From contig JAGWZW010000037.1 of the NCBI GenBank assembly GCA_018971835.1, forward strand, positions 1 to 34,774: a stretch of DNA of 34,774 nt, read 5' to 3'. The notes beneath the pieces are model-generated. The model searched no databases. It had not been told where the DNA came from and saw only the letters and a program-made list of their open reading frames with translations. Both the position numbers and the translations under genes were made by a program. Shown one piece after another: positions 8,605 to 16,412 of the stretch (within the stretch, counting starts at the first letter, position 1; each line of letters begins with the position of its first letter). The DNA is from Alphaproteobacteria bacterium (GTDB lineage Bacteria; Pseudomonadota; Alphaproteobacteria; Micropepsales; Micropepsaceae).

Positions 8605-10911
8605 ATGAGGATCGCCTGCGTCGGCGGCGGTGCGGCCGGCCTGTATTTCGCCATCTCGATGAAGCTGCGTGATCCGGCGCACGAGATCGTCGTGCTGGAG
8701 CGTAACCGGCCGGGCGACACCTTCGGCTGGGGCGTGGTGTTTTCCGACCAGACGATGGAAAACCTCGCGTGCAACGATTCCAGGAGCGCCGACGCGATGG
8801 TCGCCGAGCTGGCGCACTGGGATGATATCGACATTCATATCAGGAACGGGGGCGACGAAACCAGCATCCGTTCGACCGGTCACGGCTTCATCGGCATCGG
8901 GCGCAAGCGCCTGTTGAACATCCTGCAAGACCGGGCGAGGGAATTAGGCGTGGAGCTGCGCTTCGAAGTGGAGGTCGAGCCCGATGAAGCGCTGCTGGCG
9001 AATTACGATCTTGTCATCGCGGCCGATGGCATCAACAGCAAGCTGCGCCAGATGTTCGCCGAGCATTTCCGGTGTGATATCGAGGTGCGGAAGAACAAAT
9101 ATGTCTGGCTCGGTACGCGTCAGAAATTCGACGCGTTCAAGTTCTTCTTCGTCCATACCGAACATGGCTGGATCTGGGCCCACGCCTATCAGTTCGAAGC
9201 CGATACGGCGACCTTCATCGTCGAATGCGGGCCGGAGACATATGAGCGCCTCGGCTTCGAACGGATGAGCCAGGAGGAAACCTGCCGGACCTGCGAGGCA
9301 ATCTTTGGGGAGTATCTGGGCGGCCACGAATTGATGACCAATGCCGCCCACCTGCGCGGTTCAGCCTGGCTCAATTTCTCGCGCGTGTTGTGCGAACGCT
9401 GGCACTACCGCAACTGCATCCTGCTCGGCGATGCCGTCCACACGGCCCATTTTTCCATCGGCTCGGGAACCAAGCTGGCCTTCGAGGACGCCATCAAGCT
9501 GGCCGATGTGTTGAGCGACTCCTCGCTGTCGCTGGACGAGGCGTTACGGCAATATCGGGAGGAACGGCTGCTCGACGTGTTGAAGCTGCAAAGCGCGGCG
9601 CGCAATTCGACCGAATGGTTCGAGAATGTCGAGCGTTATCTTGATCTGGCGCCGCCGCAATTCGCCTATTCGCTGTTGACGCGCAGCCAGCGCGTGAGTC
9701 ATGAAAACCTGCGCCTGCGCGATCCCGAATGGGTGGGCGGGCTGGAACGCTGGTTTGCCGAACAGGCCGCCGGTGCGCCGGTGGCGGAACCCGTGCCGCC
9801 GATGTTCGCGCCGCTGCGCCTGCGCGGCATGGAACTCAAGAACCGGATCGTCGTCTCGCCGATGGCAATGTATTCGGCGGCTGATGGCATGCCGAACGAT
9901 TTTCATCTGGTGCATTATGGCGCCCGCGCCCTGGGCGGCGCCGGCATGGTCTATACCGAGATGACCTGCGTGTCGCCGGAAGGCCGCATCACACCCGGCT
10001 GCACCGGGATGTGGTCGGACGGGCAGGAGGCCGCGTGGCGGCGTCTTGTCGATTTCGTCCATGTCCATACGGCGGCGAAAATCTGCATGCAACTCGGCCA
10101 TAGCGGCGCCAAGGGCTCTACGCGTGTCGCCTGGGAGGGCATGGACCGGCCGCTGGAAACCGGGAACTGGCCGACGATGGCGCCGTCCGATGTGCCGTGG
10201 TCCGCGGCCAATGCCAGGCCGGTGCCGATGACCCGCGCCATGATGGATGAGGTCCGCGGGCAGTTCGTCGCCGCGGCAAAGCGGGCCGAGCGCGCCGGTT
10301 TCGACATGATCGAACTGCATTGCGCGCATGGCTATCTGTTGTCGGCTTTCATCAGCCCGACCCAGAACAAGCGTATGGACGAGTATGGCGGCGCGCTGGA
10401 GAACCGCTTGCGCTATCCACTGGAGGTCTTTCGGGCGATGCGGGCAGTATGGCCGGAGCACAAGCCCATGTCGGTGCGCATCTCGGCGCATGACTGGGTG
10501 GGTGAGGCGGGCGTGACGCCGTCCGAGGCGGTCGAAATCGGCAAAGCCTTTGCCGCTGCCGGCGCCGATATTATCGACGTTTCGTCGGGCCAGGTGACCA
10601 GGGACGAGAAACCGGTCTATGGCCGCATGTTCCAGACTCCGTTTTCGGACAGGATTCGCAACGAAGCCGGAATCAGGACCATGACGGTCGGCAACATTTA
10701 TGAGATCGATCACGTCAATTCGATTCTGGCGGCGGGGCGGGCCGATCTGTGCGCGCTGGCGCGCCCGCACCAGATGGACCCGAACTGGACGCTGCGCGCG
10801 GCCGCGCAGCAGAAATATGCCGATCCGCCGGTGCCGCACCAGTATCAAAGCGGTTACAACCAGCTCGTCATCAATCTCGAACGGGCCGGTCAGATGATGC
10901 TGGTGGTGTAG
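8605..10911 (+). CDS. Bifunctional flavin monooxygenase/NADH:flavin oxidoreductase, 2-aminobenzoyl-CoA monooxygenase/reductase type
   Basis: This is a 768-residue fusion. Residues 1 to about 370 form a group A FAD monooxygenase: GGGAAG (7-12), [10 protein letters not shown] (about 139-148), and [23 protein letters not shown], whose LLGD begins at residue 273. Residues from about 400 on form an old-yellow-enzyme barrel ([49 protein letters not shown]). This architecture is that of 2-aminobenzoyl-CoA monooxygenase/reductase, which uses O2 and NADH to hydroxylate and then dearomatise 2-aminobenzoyl-CoA to 2-amino-5-oxocyclohex-1-ene-1-carbonyl-CoA. Databases often label homologues salicylyl-CoA 5-hydroxylase. 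ATG 8605 is preferred, with GGGAG 7 bases upstream. The SDR gene starts 3 bases after its stop. The enamine-processing RidA gene in the operon favours the amino over the hydroxy substrate. Confidence 0.9.
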   Translation: MRIACVGGGAAGLYFAISMKLRDPAHEIVVLERNRPGDTFGWGVVFSDQTMENLACNDSRSADAMVAELAHWDDIDIHIRNGGDETSIRSTGHGFIGIGRKRLLNILQDRARELGVELRFEVEVEPDEALLANYDLVIAADGINSKLRQMFAEHFRCDIEVRKNKYVWLGTRQKFDAFKFFFVHTEHGWIWAHAYQFEADTATFIVECGPETYERLGFERMSQEETCRTCEAIFGEYLGGHELMTNAAHLRGSAWLNFSRVLCERWHYRNCILLGDAVHTAHFSIGSGTKLAFEDAIKLADVLSDSSLSLDEALRQYREERLLDVLKLQSAARNSTEWFENVERYLDLAPPQFAYSLLTRSQRVSHENLRLRDPEWVGGLERWFAEQAAGAPVAEPVPPMFAPLRLRGMELKNRIVVSPMAMYSAADGMPNDFHLVHYGARALGGAGMVYTEMTCVSPEGRITPGCTGMWSDGQEAAWRRLVDFVHVHTAAKICMQLGHSGAKGSTRVAWEGMDRPLETGNWPTMAPSDVPWSAANARPVPMTRAMMDEVRGQFVAAAKRAERAGFDMIELHCAHGYLLSAFISPTQNKRMDEYGGALENRLRYPLEVFRAMRAVWPEHKPMSVRISAHDWVGEAGVTPSEAVEIGKAFAAAGADIIDVSSGQVTRDEKPVYGRMFQTPFSDRIRNEAGIRTMTVGNIYEIDHVNSILAAGRADLCALARPHQMDPNWTLRAAAQQKYADPPVPHQYQSGYNQLVINLERAGQMMLVV

Positions 10912-10914
10912 GGC

Positions 10915-11667
10915 ATGGATACGCCGTCTCACGCTGTCGTCACCGGGGGCGGAAGCGGGATCGGCCAGGCCGTTGCGCGCGCGCTCGCGGCGGATGGCCA
11001 TGCCGTGACGATCATGGGCCGGAATGCCGAGCGCCTCGCGGCCTGTGCTGCGGAATTTTCCGGCACTGCAGTTTGCGATGTGAGCGACGAAGAGAGTGTT
11101 GCGCGCGCTTTTCGCGCAGCGAAGGAGGCCTGCGGGCCGGTCGGGATATTGATCAACAACGCCGGCGTTGTTCGCACTGCGCCGTTCCAGCGCCTGAGCG
11201 CGCAGGATTGGGAGGGCCATTGGCGGACGAATGTTCTGGGGTCGGTTCATGCCATCGCTCAGGTGCTGGAGGAGATGAAGCGCCGCGGCACTGGGCGGAT
11301 CGTCAATATCGCCAGCACGGCGGCGCTCAGGCCATATCGTTACGTTTCGGCTTATGTTGCCACCAAACATGCGCTCCTCGGGCTTACCCGTGCATTGGCG
11401 CTGGAGCTTGCCGGCTCGGGCGTGACGGTGAACGCGGTGTGCCCCGGTTACACCGATACCGACATGATCCGCGACGCCGTCGGTCGGCTGGTCGAAAAGA
11501 CGGGCCGCACGCCGGAAGCGGCGCTCGCCGGCTTTACTTCCGCCAATCCACAGGGAAGATTGATCGCCCCCGATGAGATCGCCGAAACGGTGCGCTGGCT
11601 GGTTCGCGATAGCGCGCAATCCATAACGGGACAGGCAATCGCGGTGGCAGGTGGAGAAGTGATGTGA
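10915..11667 (+). CDS. Short-chain dehydrogenase/reductase (SDR)
   Basis: The protein has 250 residues and is a classical SDR: nucleotide-binding TGGGSGIG (10-17), NNAG (81-84), catalytic Ser134, and YxxxK at Tyr147 and Lys151, with the late VCPGYTDTDM motif. It starts three bases after the monooxygenase/reductase stop and overlaps the MarR gene by four bases. In this operon it could reduce the 5-oxo group of the cyclic product or oxidise a later hydroxyacyl-CoA, like BadH-type 2-hydroxycyclohexanecarboxyl-CoA dehydrogenases. SDR specificity cannot be read from these motifs, so the role is inferred from context. Confidence 0.9.
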   Translation: MDTPSHAVVTGGGSGIGQAVARALAADGHAVTIMGRNAERLAACAAEFSGTAVCDVSDEESVARAFRAAKEACGPVGILINNAGVVRTAPFQRLSAQDWEGHWRTNVLGSVHAIAQVLEEMKRRGTGRIVNIASTAALRPYRYVSAYVATKHALLGLTRALALELAGSGVTVNAVCPGYTDTDMIRDAVGRLVEKTGRTPEAALAGFTSANPQGRLIAPDEIAETVRWLVRDSAQSITGQAIAVAGGEVM

Positions 11668-12140
11668 GCGGGGCGCGATTGAAACTGGGCGGTGCCCCTC
11701 AGAGCAAGCAATCGCTCCGCCTGTGGCTGCGCCTTCTCAGTTGCTCGATGATCATTGAGAAGCGCATCCGCCAGAAATTGAGCGAGGATTTCGGAACCAC
11801 GCTGCCGCGCTTCGACGTTCTCGCCGCGCTCGAGCGCAACCCCGGCGGTCTGAGGATGGGCGAATTGTCGGACTGGTTGCTTGTTTCCAACGGCAATGTG
11901 ACGGCCATTGTCGAGCGGCTGATCGACGAGGGCCTCGTCAAGCGGACGCAGAACGAGGCCGACCGGCGCATTCAGCGGGTTTGCCTGACGCCGCTTGGGC
12001 GCAAGCGCTTCGCTGCGATGGCCGCGCAGCATGAAGCCTGGATCGAGCACATGACGCGCGATCTTGGAACAGAGGATGTCCGGGTGCTCCTTGGTGCGCT
12101 CGATCGGCTCAGAACCTCTATCGAGCGGAATCCGATATGA
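11664..12140 (+). CDS. MarR-family transcriptional regulator
   Basis: The protein has 158 residues. It starts at a GTG that overlaps the SDR stop (GTGA) and ends in an ATGA overlap with the crotonase gene. The winged-helix core is clear: [23 protein letters not shown], then the recognition helix [18 protein letters not shown] and the wing [17 protein letters not shown], flanked by dimerisation helices. MarR proteins of aromatic-CoA operons (BadR and HcaR types) are usually repressors released by the CoA thioester or the free acid. Its location inside the operon suggests autoregulation. Its likely sites are the palindromes at 8563-8585 or 4924-4941, neither proven. Confidence 0.9.
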   Translation: MSGARLKLGGAPQSKQSLRLWLRLLSCSMIIEKRIRQKLSEDFGTTLPRFDVLAALERNPGGLRMGELSDWLLVSNGNVTAIVERLIDEGLVKRTQNEADRRIQRVCLTPLGRKRFAAMAAQHEAWIEHMTRDLGTEDVRVLLGALDRLRTSIERNPI

Positions 12141-12955
12141 AAACCCTGAAACCGGATACGTTTAAGCCCAGGCATTTTCTCTGGTCGTTCGAAGGCGGCG
12201 TAGCCCAGGTCACGCTGAACCGTCCCGAGCGCAAGAATCCACTGACCTTCGAAAGCTATGCCGAGCTGGGCGAAATGTTCCGTGCACTGAATTCCTGTCC
12301 GGAGGTCAAGGCGTTGGTGCTGACGGGGGCCGGCGGCAATTTCTGCTCCGGCGGCGATGTGTTTGAGATCATCGAGCCGTTGACCAGGCGCGACATGGCG
12401 GGCCTTCTGGCCTTCACGCGGCTGACCGGCGATCTGGTCAAGGCGATGCGCGGCTGCCCGCAGCCGGTCCTGGCGGCGGTTGATGGCGTCTGTGTCGGCG
12501 CCGGGGCGATCATGGCGATGGCGTCGGATTTGCGCCTCGGCACGGCGCGCAGCAAGACGGCGTTTCTGTTTACGCGCGTGGGCCTGGCGGGTTGCGATAT
12601 GGGTGCCTGCGCGATCCTGCCGCGCATCATCGGCCAGGGCCGCGCCAGCGATCTGCTCTATTCGGGCCGCGCCATCGGCGGCGAGGAAGCCGAACGCTGG
12701 GGTTTTTACAACCGACTGGTGGCACCCGAAGCGCTGCTCGATGCGGCGCTGGACTGGGCGCGGGAACTTGCCGCGGGGCCCACCTTTGCGCATGGCATCA
12801 CCAAGACGCAGCTCAACGCGGAGTGGAATGTGGGGCTGGAAACCGCCATCGAGATGGAAGCGCAGGCGCAGGCGATCTGTATGCAGACGCAGGATTTCCG
12901 CCGCGCCTTCGAAGCCTTCCGCGACAAGCAGAAGCCGCATTTTGAGGGAAACTGA
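12137..12955 (+). CDS. Crotonase-superfamily enzyme lacking the hydratase glutamates
   Basis: The protein has 272 residues with a crotonase fold: [15 protein letters not shown] (27-41), oxyanion-hole segments FCSGGD (69-74) and GAG (121-123), and [14 protein letters not shown] (161-174). By-eye alignment with rat enoyl-CoA hydratase puts Ile125 at the Glu144 position and Arg147 at the Glu164 position, so ordinary hydratase chemistry is unlikely. An aspartate (Asp154, in AGCDMGAC) lies close to where MenB and BadI relatives carry a catalytic Asp. BadI opens the ring of 2-ketocyclohexanecarboxyl-CoA hydrolytically, which is the reaction needed after deamination of the upstream product. It is translationally coupled to marR (ATGA). 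The fold is certain; the ring-opening role is a hypothesis. Confidence 0.88.
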   Translation: MKTLKPDTFKPRHFLWSFEGGVAQVTLNRPERKNPLTFESYAELGEMFRALNSCPEVKALVLTGAGGNFCSGGDVFEIIEPLTRRDMAGLLAFTRLTGDLVKAMRGCPQPVLAAVDGVCVGAGAIMAMASDLRLGTARSKTAFLFTRVGLAGCDMGACAILPRIIGQGRASDLLYSGRAIGGEEAERWGFYNRLVAPEALLDAALDWARELAAGPTFAHGITKTQLNAEWNVGLETAIEMEAQAQAICMQTQDFRRAFEAFRDKQKPHFEGN

Positions 12956-13026
12956 ACGATAGCGGAATGCAGCTTGCGCGGCTGGAGATTTTTGACGATG
13001 TGCGCGTCAGTGCCGCCGCCTGACTG

Positions 13027-13042
13027 ACCGAAAGGAGAAACC
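13027..13042 (+). promoter_or_regulatory. Strong ribosome binding site of the RidA gene
   Basis: AAAGGAGAAACC lies directly before the ATG at 13043, with AGGAG about 7 bases from the start. The crotonase and RidA genes are separated by 87 bases, so this gene does not rely on translational coupling as several others in the operon do. Confidence 0.6.
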
Positions 13043-13435
13043 ATGCAAATCCTGCAGCCGCCCGGCTGGCCGCGCCCGAAGGGCTACAGCAACGGCATCG
13101 AGGCCGAAGGCCGGTTGATCTTCGTGGCCGGTCAGGTCGGTTGGGACGAACAGGAACGATTTCGAGCCACGGATTTTCCCGGTCAGTTCGAACAGGCGCT
13201 GCGGAACATCCTGGCGGTTCTGGCGGAGGGCGGCGCGGGGCCGGAGCATGTCGTGCGCATGACGTGGTACGTCACCGACAAGCAGGCCTATCTCGGAAAC
13301 CTCAAGCAGATCGGCGCTATCTATCGCGATCTCATGGGCCGCAATTACCCGGTCATGTCGGTGGTGATGGTCGCGGGCCTGGTGGAGGACGGCGCGCTGA
13401 TCGAAATTGAAGCCACGGCCGTTGTGCCACGGTGA
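13043..13435 (+). CDS. RidA/YjgF-family protein without the canonical arginine (putative enamine/imine hydrolase)
   Basis: The protein has 130 residues and the full RidA fold signature: GRLIFVAGQVGWDE (23-36), FPGQFEQALRNILAVLAEGG (45-64), VVRMTWYVTD and a C-terminal IEIEATAVV. Canonical RidA proteins hydrolyse reactive 2-iminoacids and bind the substrate carboxylate with an arginine (Arg105 in E. coli, in VARLP). Here the matching segment reads VAGLV, with Gly112 in place of that Arg. Rid subfamilies without this Arg are not expected to act on free imino acids. In this operon the predicted substrate is a CoA-thioester enamine with no free carboxylate, which would explain the change. The gene lies 6 bases before the second reductase gene. 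Function is inferred. Confidence 0.9.
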   Translation: MQILQPPGWPRPKGYSNGIEAEGRLIFVAGQVGWDEQERFRATDFPGQFEQALRNILAVLAEGGAGPEHVVRMTWYVTDKQAYLGNLKQIGAIYRDLMGRNYPVMSVVMVAGLVEDGALIEIEATAVVPR

Positions 13436-13441
13436 GGCAGC

Positions 13442-14896
13442 ATGTGGCGGCCACCCGAAAAGATCCGCCACCGTCCGGCGTCGGGGCTGTGGCCCACACG
13501 CGATGAAGCGGCGCGGGCGCGGCTTTTTGCACCGCTCAGATATCGGGCGCTGGAACTGGCAGAACGAACCTGGGTTCCGGCCATGGTGCCGTGGCGCGCG
13601 GCGGAGGACGGCAGCGTCACCGACGCCGTGCTCGACTGGTATGCCCGCTTTGCGTGCGGCCAGCCGGGCGCCATCGTGGTGGAAGCGACCGGGATTCGCG
13701 ATGTGCCGAGCGGCCCGCTGCTGCGGATCGGCGATGACCGGTTTCTGCCGGGGCTGGAAAAGATCGTGCAGGTCATCCGTGAGGCGAGCGGCGGCCGGAC
13801 GCGGGCGCTGATCCAGCTTATCGACTTTCTGACCGTGCGCCGCCGTCTGCCGCGCGAGGTTTATCTGGCGCGGTTCCTGCGCGTGACGGAAACGCACCGC
13901 CTGCGTCTCGGCATGGACGGCGCCGAGGAGGCGGCGGTGCGCGAGCGGCTGCTTGGCCTCGACGAGGCGGCGCTGTTCGATGTGCTGTCCGATCGCGAGC
14001 GTGACGATCTGGACCGGGGCTATCGCGAACGGGTTACCGATACAGACTTGCCGCATATCGCCGATTTGCCCGCGCGGCTTCCCGATTTGTTTGCGCGCGC
14101 GGCGGCGCGGGCGAAACACGCGGGCTTCGACGGCGTGGAGCTGCATTACGCCCATGCCTATACGATGGCATCGTTTCTGTCGGCGCGGAACACGCGCGCC
14201 GATGGTTACGGCGGCGATCTGTCCGGCCGGCTGCGGCTTCCGCTGGAGGTCTATGCCGCGGTCCGTGCCGAAGTGGGCTCGAACTTTGCCGTGGGTGCGC
14301 GCTATCTCAGCGAAGAATGTATTCCCGGCGGAAATGCGCTTGCGGAAGGCTGCGAGATCGGCGTGACGTTGGCGCGGGCGGGCATGGAATTTCTTTCTCT
14401 GTCGCGGGGCGGCAAATTCGAAGATGCGTTGCAGCCGAAGATCGGCGCCGCGGTCTATCCCTATACGGGCCCCAGCGGCTATGAATGCATGCCGTCCTAT
14501 ATCTCCGATGCCAGGGGCCCTTTCGGACGCAACGCCATTCCGGCGGCGCGCATCCGCCAGCGCTTGCAGGCCGACGGCTTCGAGACACCGGTGGTGCTGG
14601 CGGGCGGCTTTCACGGCTTTGGTCAGGCGGAGGCGGCATTGCAGGAAGGGCAGGCGGACATCATCGCGATGGCGCGCCAGTTGCTTGCCGATCCCGACTG
14701 GCCGCGCAAGGTCCGGCTCGGCTGTGGCGATGAAGTCAGGATTTGCGAATACACCAACTATTGCGAAGCGCTGGATCAGAAGCACGCACCGGTGACCTGC
14801 CAGCTCTGGGACCGTATTCCGGTCCAGAATGCCGCGCGAACGCAGGACGGCAAGCGCAACATGACGGCCCCGCCGTGGTCTCCGGAGCATCGTTAG
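13442..14896 (+). CDS. Old-yellow-enzyme-like NADH:flavin oxidoreductase with a four-cysteine C-terminal region
   Basis: The protein has 484 residues. A TIM-barrel flavin oxidoreductase is recognisable from FDGVELHYAHAYTMASFLS, then YGGDLSGRLRLPLEV, and later VVLAGGFHGF and IIAMARQLLADPDWPRK (phosphate-binding and C-terminal barrel parts). The N-terminal PMxxYSA block of classic members is altered to VPAMVPWRA. An extra helical, arginine-rich insert spans about residues 140-215. The C-terminal region has Cys428, Cys435, Cys441 and Cys453. The last pair (C-x11-C) matches the 4Fe-4S motif of 2,4-dienoyl-CoA reductase, but the earlier spacing does not. It is the last gene of the operon and probably reduces a ring or chain double bond. 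It faces the minus-strand esterase-like gene across a 20-base gap with no visible terminator. Confidence 0.88.
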   Translation: MWRPPEKIRHRPASGLWPTRDEAARARLFAPLRYRALELAERTWVPAMVPWRAAEDGSVTDAVLDWYARFACGQPGAIVVEATGIRDVPSGPLLRIGDDRFLPGLEKIVQVIREASGGRTRALIQLIDFLTVRRRLPREVYLARFLRVTETHRLRLGMDGAEEAAVRERLLGLDEAALFDVLSDRERDDLDRGYRERVTDTDLPHIADLPARLPDLFARAAARAKHAGFDGVELHYAHAYTMASFLSARNTRADGYGGDLSGRLRLPLEVYAAVRAEVGSNFAVGARYLSEECIPGGNALAEGCEIGVTLARAGMEFLSLSRGGKFEDALQPKIGAAVYPYTGPSGYECMPSYISDARGPFGRNAIPAARIRQRLQADGFETPVVLAGGFHGFGQAEAALQEGQADIIAMARQLLADPDWPRKVRLGCGDEVRICEYTNYCEALDQKHAPVTCQLWDRIPVQNAARTQDGKRNMTAPPWSPEHR

Positions 14897-14916
14897 TCGC
14901 GACCGTCGCCGGACGC

Positions 14917-16248
14917 TCAGAGCCCGAAGGGGTAGGTTTCTGGAACGCCCTTGGGCTTTTCCGGCCCCAGCGGCGTTACCGTGTGGCTTTCCTCGAACCA
15001 GACCAGGGCATCGAACTGCTCGGAGAGCACGGCGCGGAAATAGTGGCTCAAGAGTTCGCTATCCGGCCGGTAGACCACGCCGATGGCGCGCTCCAGCCTC
15101 GGCCGCGAAAGCTGCTCGCGCAGCAGATGGCGCCTCGGATCGCGCCAGTCGGTGAGGGTGCGGACGCGGCCGGTTCGGCGGAAGAGGTGCTCGCAGGAAT
15201 CCGCGCGTGCGGGGCGCACCTGTTTGATCTCCATCGCGCCGTCCCAGTCCGAGGCGGCGGCCACGGTGCCGCGGTCGGTGAAAAAGCCGATGGCTACGGC
15301 CTCGCTGCCATAGGCCGTGCGGCAAAGTTCCCCGATATTGAATTCGCCTTCCCAGCCCATCGAAGTGGCCGCGGCATTGCCGATATGCGAATTATGCGCC
15401 CAAACCACCGCCTTGGCATCCTTGCGCCGCCGCATCAGCGCCTGCAGCGTGTCGAACATGTGCCTGTCGCGCAGGTTCCAGCTTTCGCGCGCGCCGCGAT
15501 ACATGATGCGGTAATATTCCTCGGCGGCGCGCACGATGCGCGCGTTCTGCGCGGCGTCGAAATAGGGATCGCCGTCCTTCATCGCATATTCGAGGCGTTT
15601 GTCGAGCAGGTCGGTGAGCTGCGCCGTCACCACGTCTTCGCAGGTATCGGCGCCCATCAATGCGCGATGGCCGTAATGCGCCGGATCGTCCTGCCAGGGT
15701 GTGAGGCAGCCGTAACGCGCCCGCGCCGCGGCATCGGGATCGACGCGGTCGAGATAGGCCAGCACCGCCGCGATGGAGGCATGGAGGCTGTAAAGGTCGA
15801 GCCCGCGAAATTCGACGCGCGAAGCATCGGCGTGCGGTGCGTTCTCGGTGCGCAGCCATTGGATGAGTTCGAGCACCTCCTCGTTGCGCCACATCCAAAC
15901 CGGAAATCGGACGAAAGCCTCAACGCGTGTCGGCTCCGGCGTGCGATGGCGGACGTAGCGGTCGATGCGCGCGGCATCCGGCCAGTCGGCTTCCACGGCC
16001 ACGATGTTGAAGCCGTGATGGCGGATGAGATGACGCGTGACAGCGGCGCGGGCGCGATAGAACTCGCTGGTGCCGTGCGTGGCCTCGCCCAGCAGTACCA
16101 CGCGCGCATCGCCGTAGCGGTCGAAGAACGTGCCGAATTCTTCGGCCTTCTCTGGCGGCGGCAGGTCTTCAGCCGCGTCACGCAGGGAGGTTACAATTTC
16201 GTCATCTGCTGGCGCTCCGGACCGGCGCACGAGAGAAGTCTGGGACAT
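14917..16248 (-). CDS. Erythromycin esterase-like protein
   Basis: The protein has 443 residues. I chose the minus-strand ATG at 16248 (MSQTS) because GGAGG sits 5 bases upstream of it; a longer frame to 16278 is possible. The family residues are well placed: Glu55 and His58 in LGEATHGTSEF, Glu86 in VAVEADWPDA, and His285 and His288 in AHNSHIG. The spacing matches EreB, whose active site uses Glu43, His46, Glu74, His285 and His288. Homologues in environmental bacteria form a broad hydrolase family, and most have no shown macrolide activity. It is divergent from the PEP synthase gene, a pairing seen in stress-type loci. The natural substrate is unknown. Confidence 0.9.
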   Translation of the reverse strand: MSQTSLVRRSGAPADDEIVTSLRDAAEDLPPPEKAEEFGTFFDRYGDARVVLLGEATHGTSEFYRARAAVTRHLIRHHGFNIVAVEADWPDAARIDRYVRHRTPEPTRVEAFVRFPVWMWRNEEVLELIQWLRTENAPHADASRVEFRGLDLYSLHASIAAVLAYLDRVDPDAAARARYGCLTPWQDDPAHYGHRALMGADTCEDVVTAQLTDLLDKRLEYAMKDGDPYFDAAQNARIVRAAEEYYRIMYRGARESWNLRDRHMFDTLQALMRRRKDAKAVVWAHNSHIGNAAATSMGWEGEFNIGELCRTAYGSEAVAIGFFTDRGTVAAASDWDGAMEIKQVRPARADSCEHLFRRTGRVRTLTDWRDPRRHLLREQLSRPRLERAIGVVYRPDSELLSHYFRAVLSEQFDALVWFEESHTVTPLGPEKPKGVPETYPFGL

Positions 16249-16412
16249 GGATGCCTCCATGATCGCCACCGCGTTCAAATTGACGCGTCGATGCGGGGAT
16301 TTCGCTGATCGGGGTCAAATTCGGCCGAGCCGCACGGCCGCCGTTGCGCGAGGTCAAGGTTCCGGCCGCACATGCGGGGCATCTTGGATGCAATCCACGA
16401 AAGGCGGGCCGC

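Noticed and set aside
9544..11619. A 691-codon minus-strand frame opposite the fusion enzyme and SDR genes
   Set aside because: It spans two well-supported plus-strand genes and shows no family motif or ribosome site.
13007..14890. A 627-codon minus-strand frame opposite the RidA and reductase genes
   Set aside because: Both plus-strand proteins are clearly recognisable. The opposite frame has shadow-like composition.
14917..16248. Macrolide resistance gene
   Set aside because: The family match is good, but most environmental members have no shown macrolide activity and there is no mobile or resistance context.
14743..16308. A 521-codon plus-strand frame across the erythromycin esterase-like gene
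   Set aside because: The minus-strand product has five correctly spaced active-site residues; the plus frame has none of any family.
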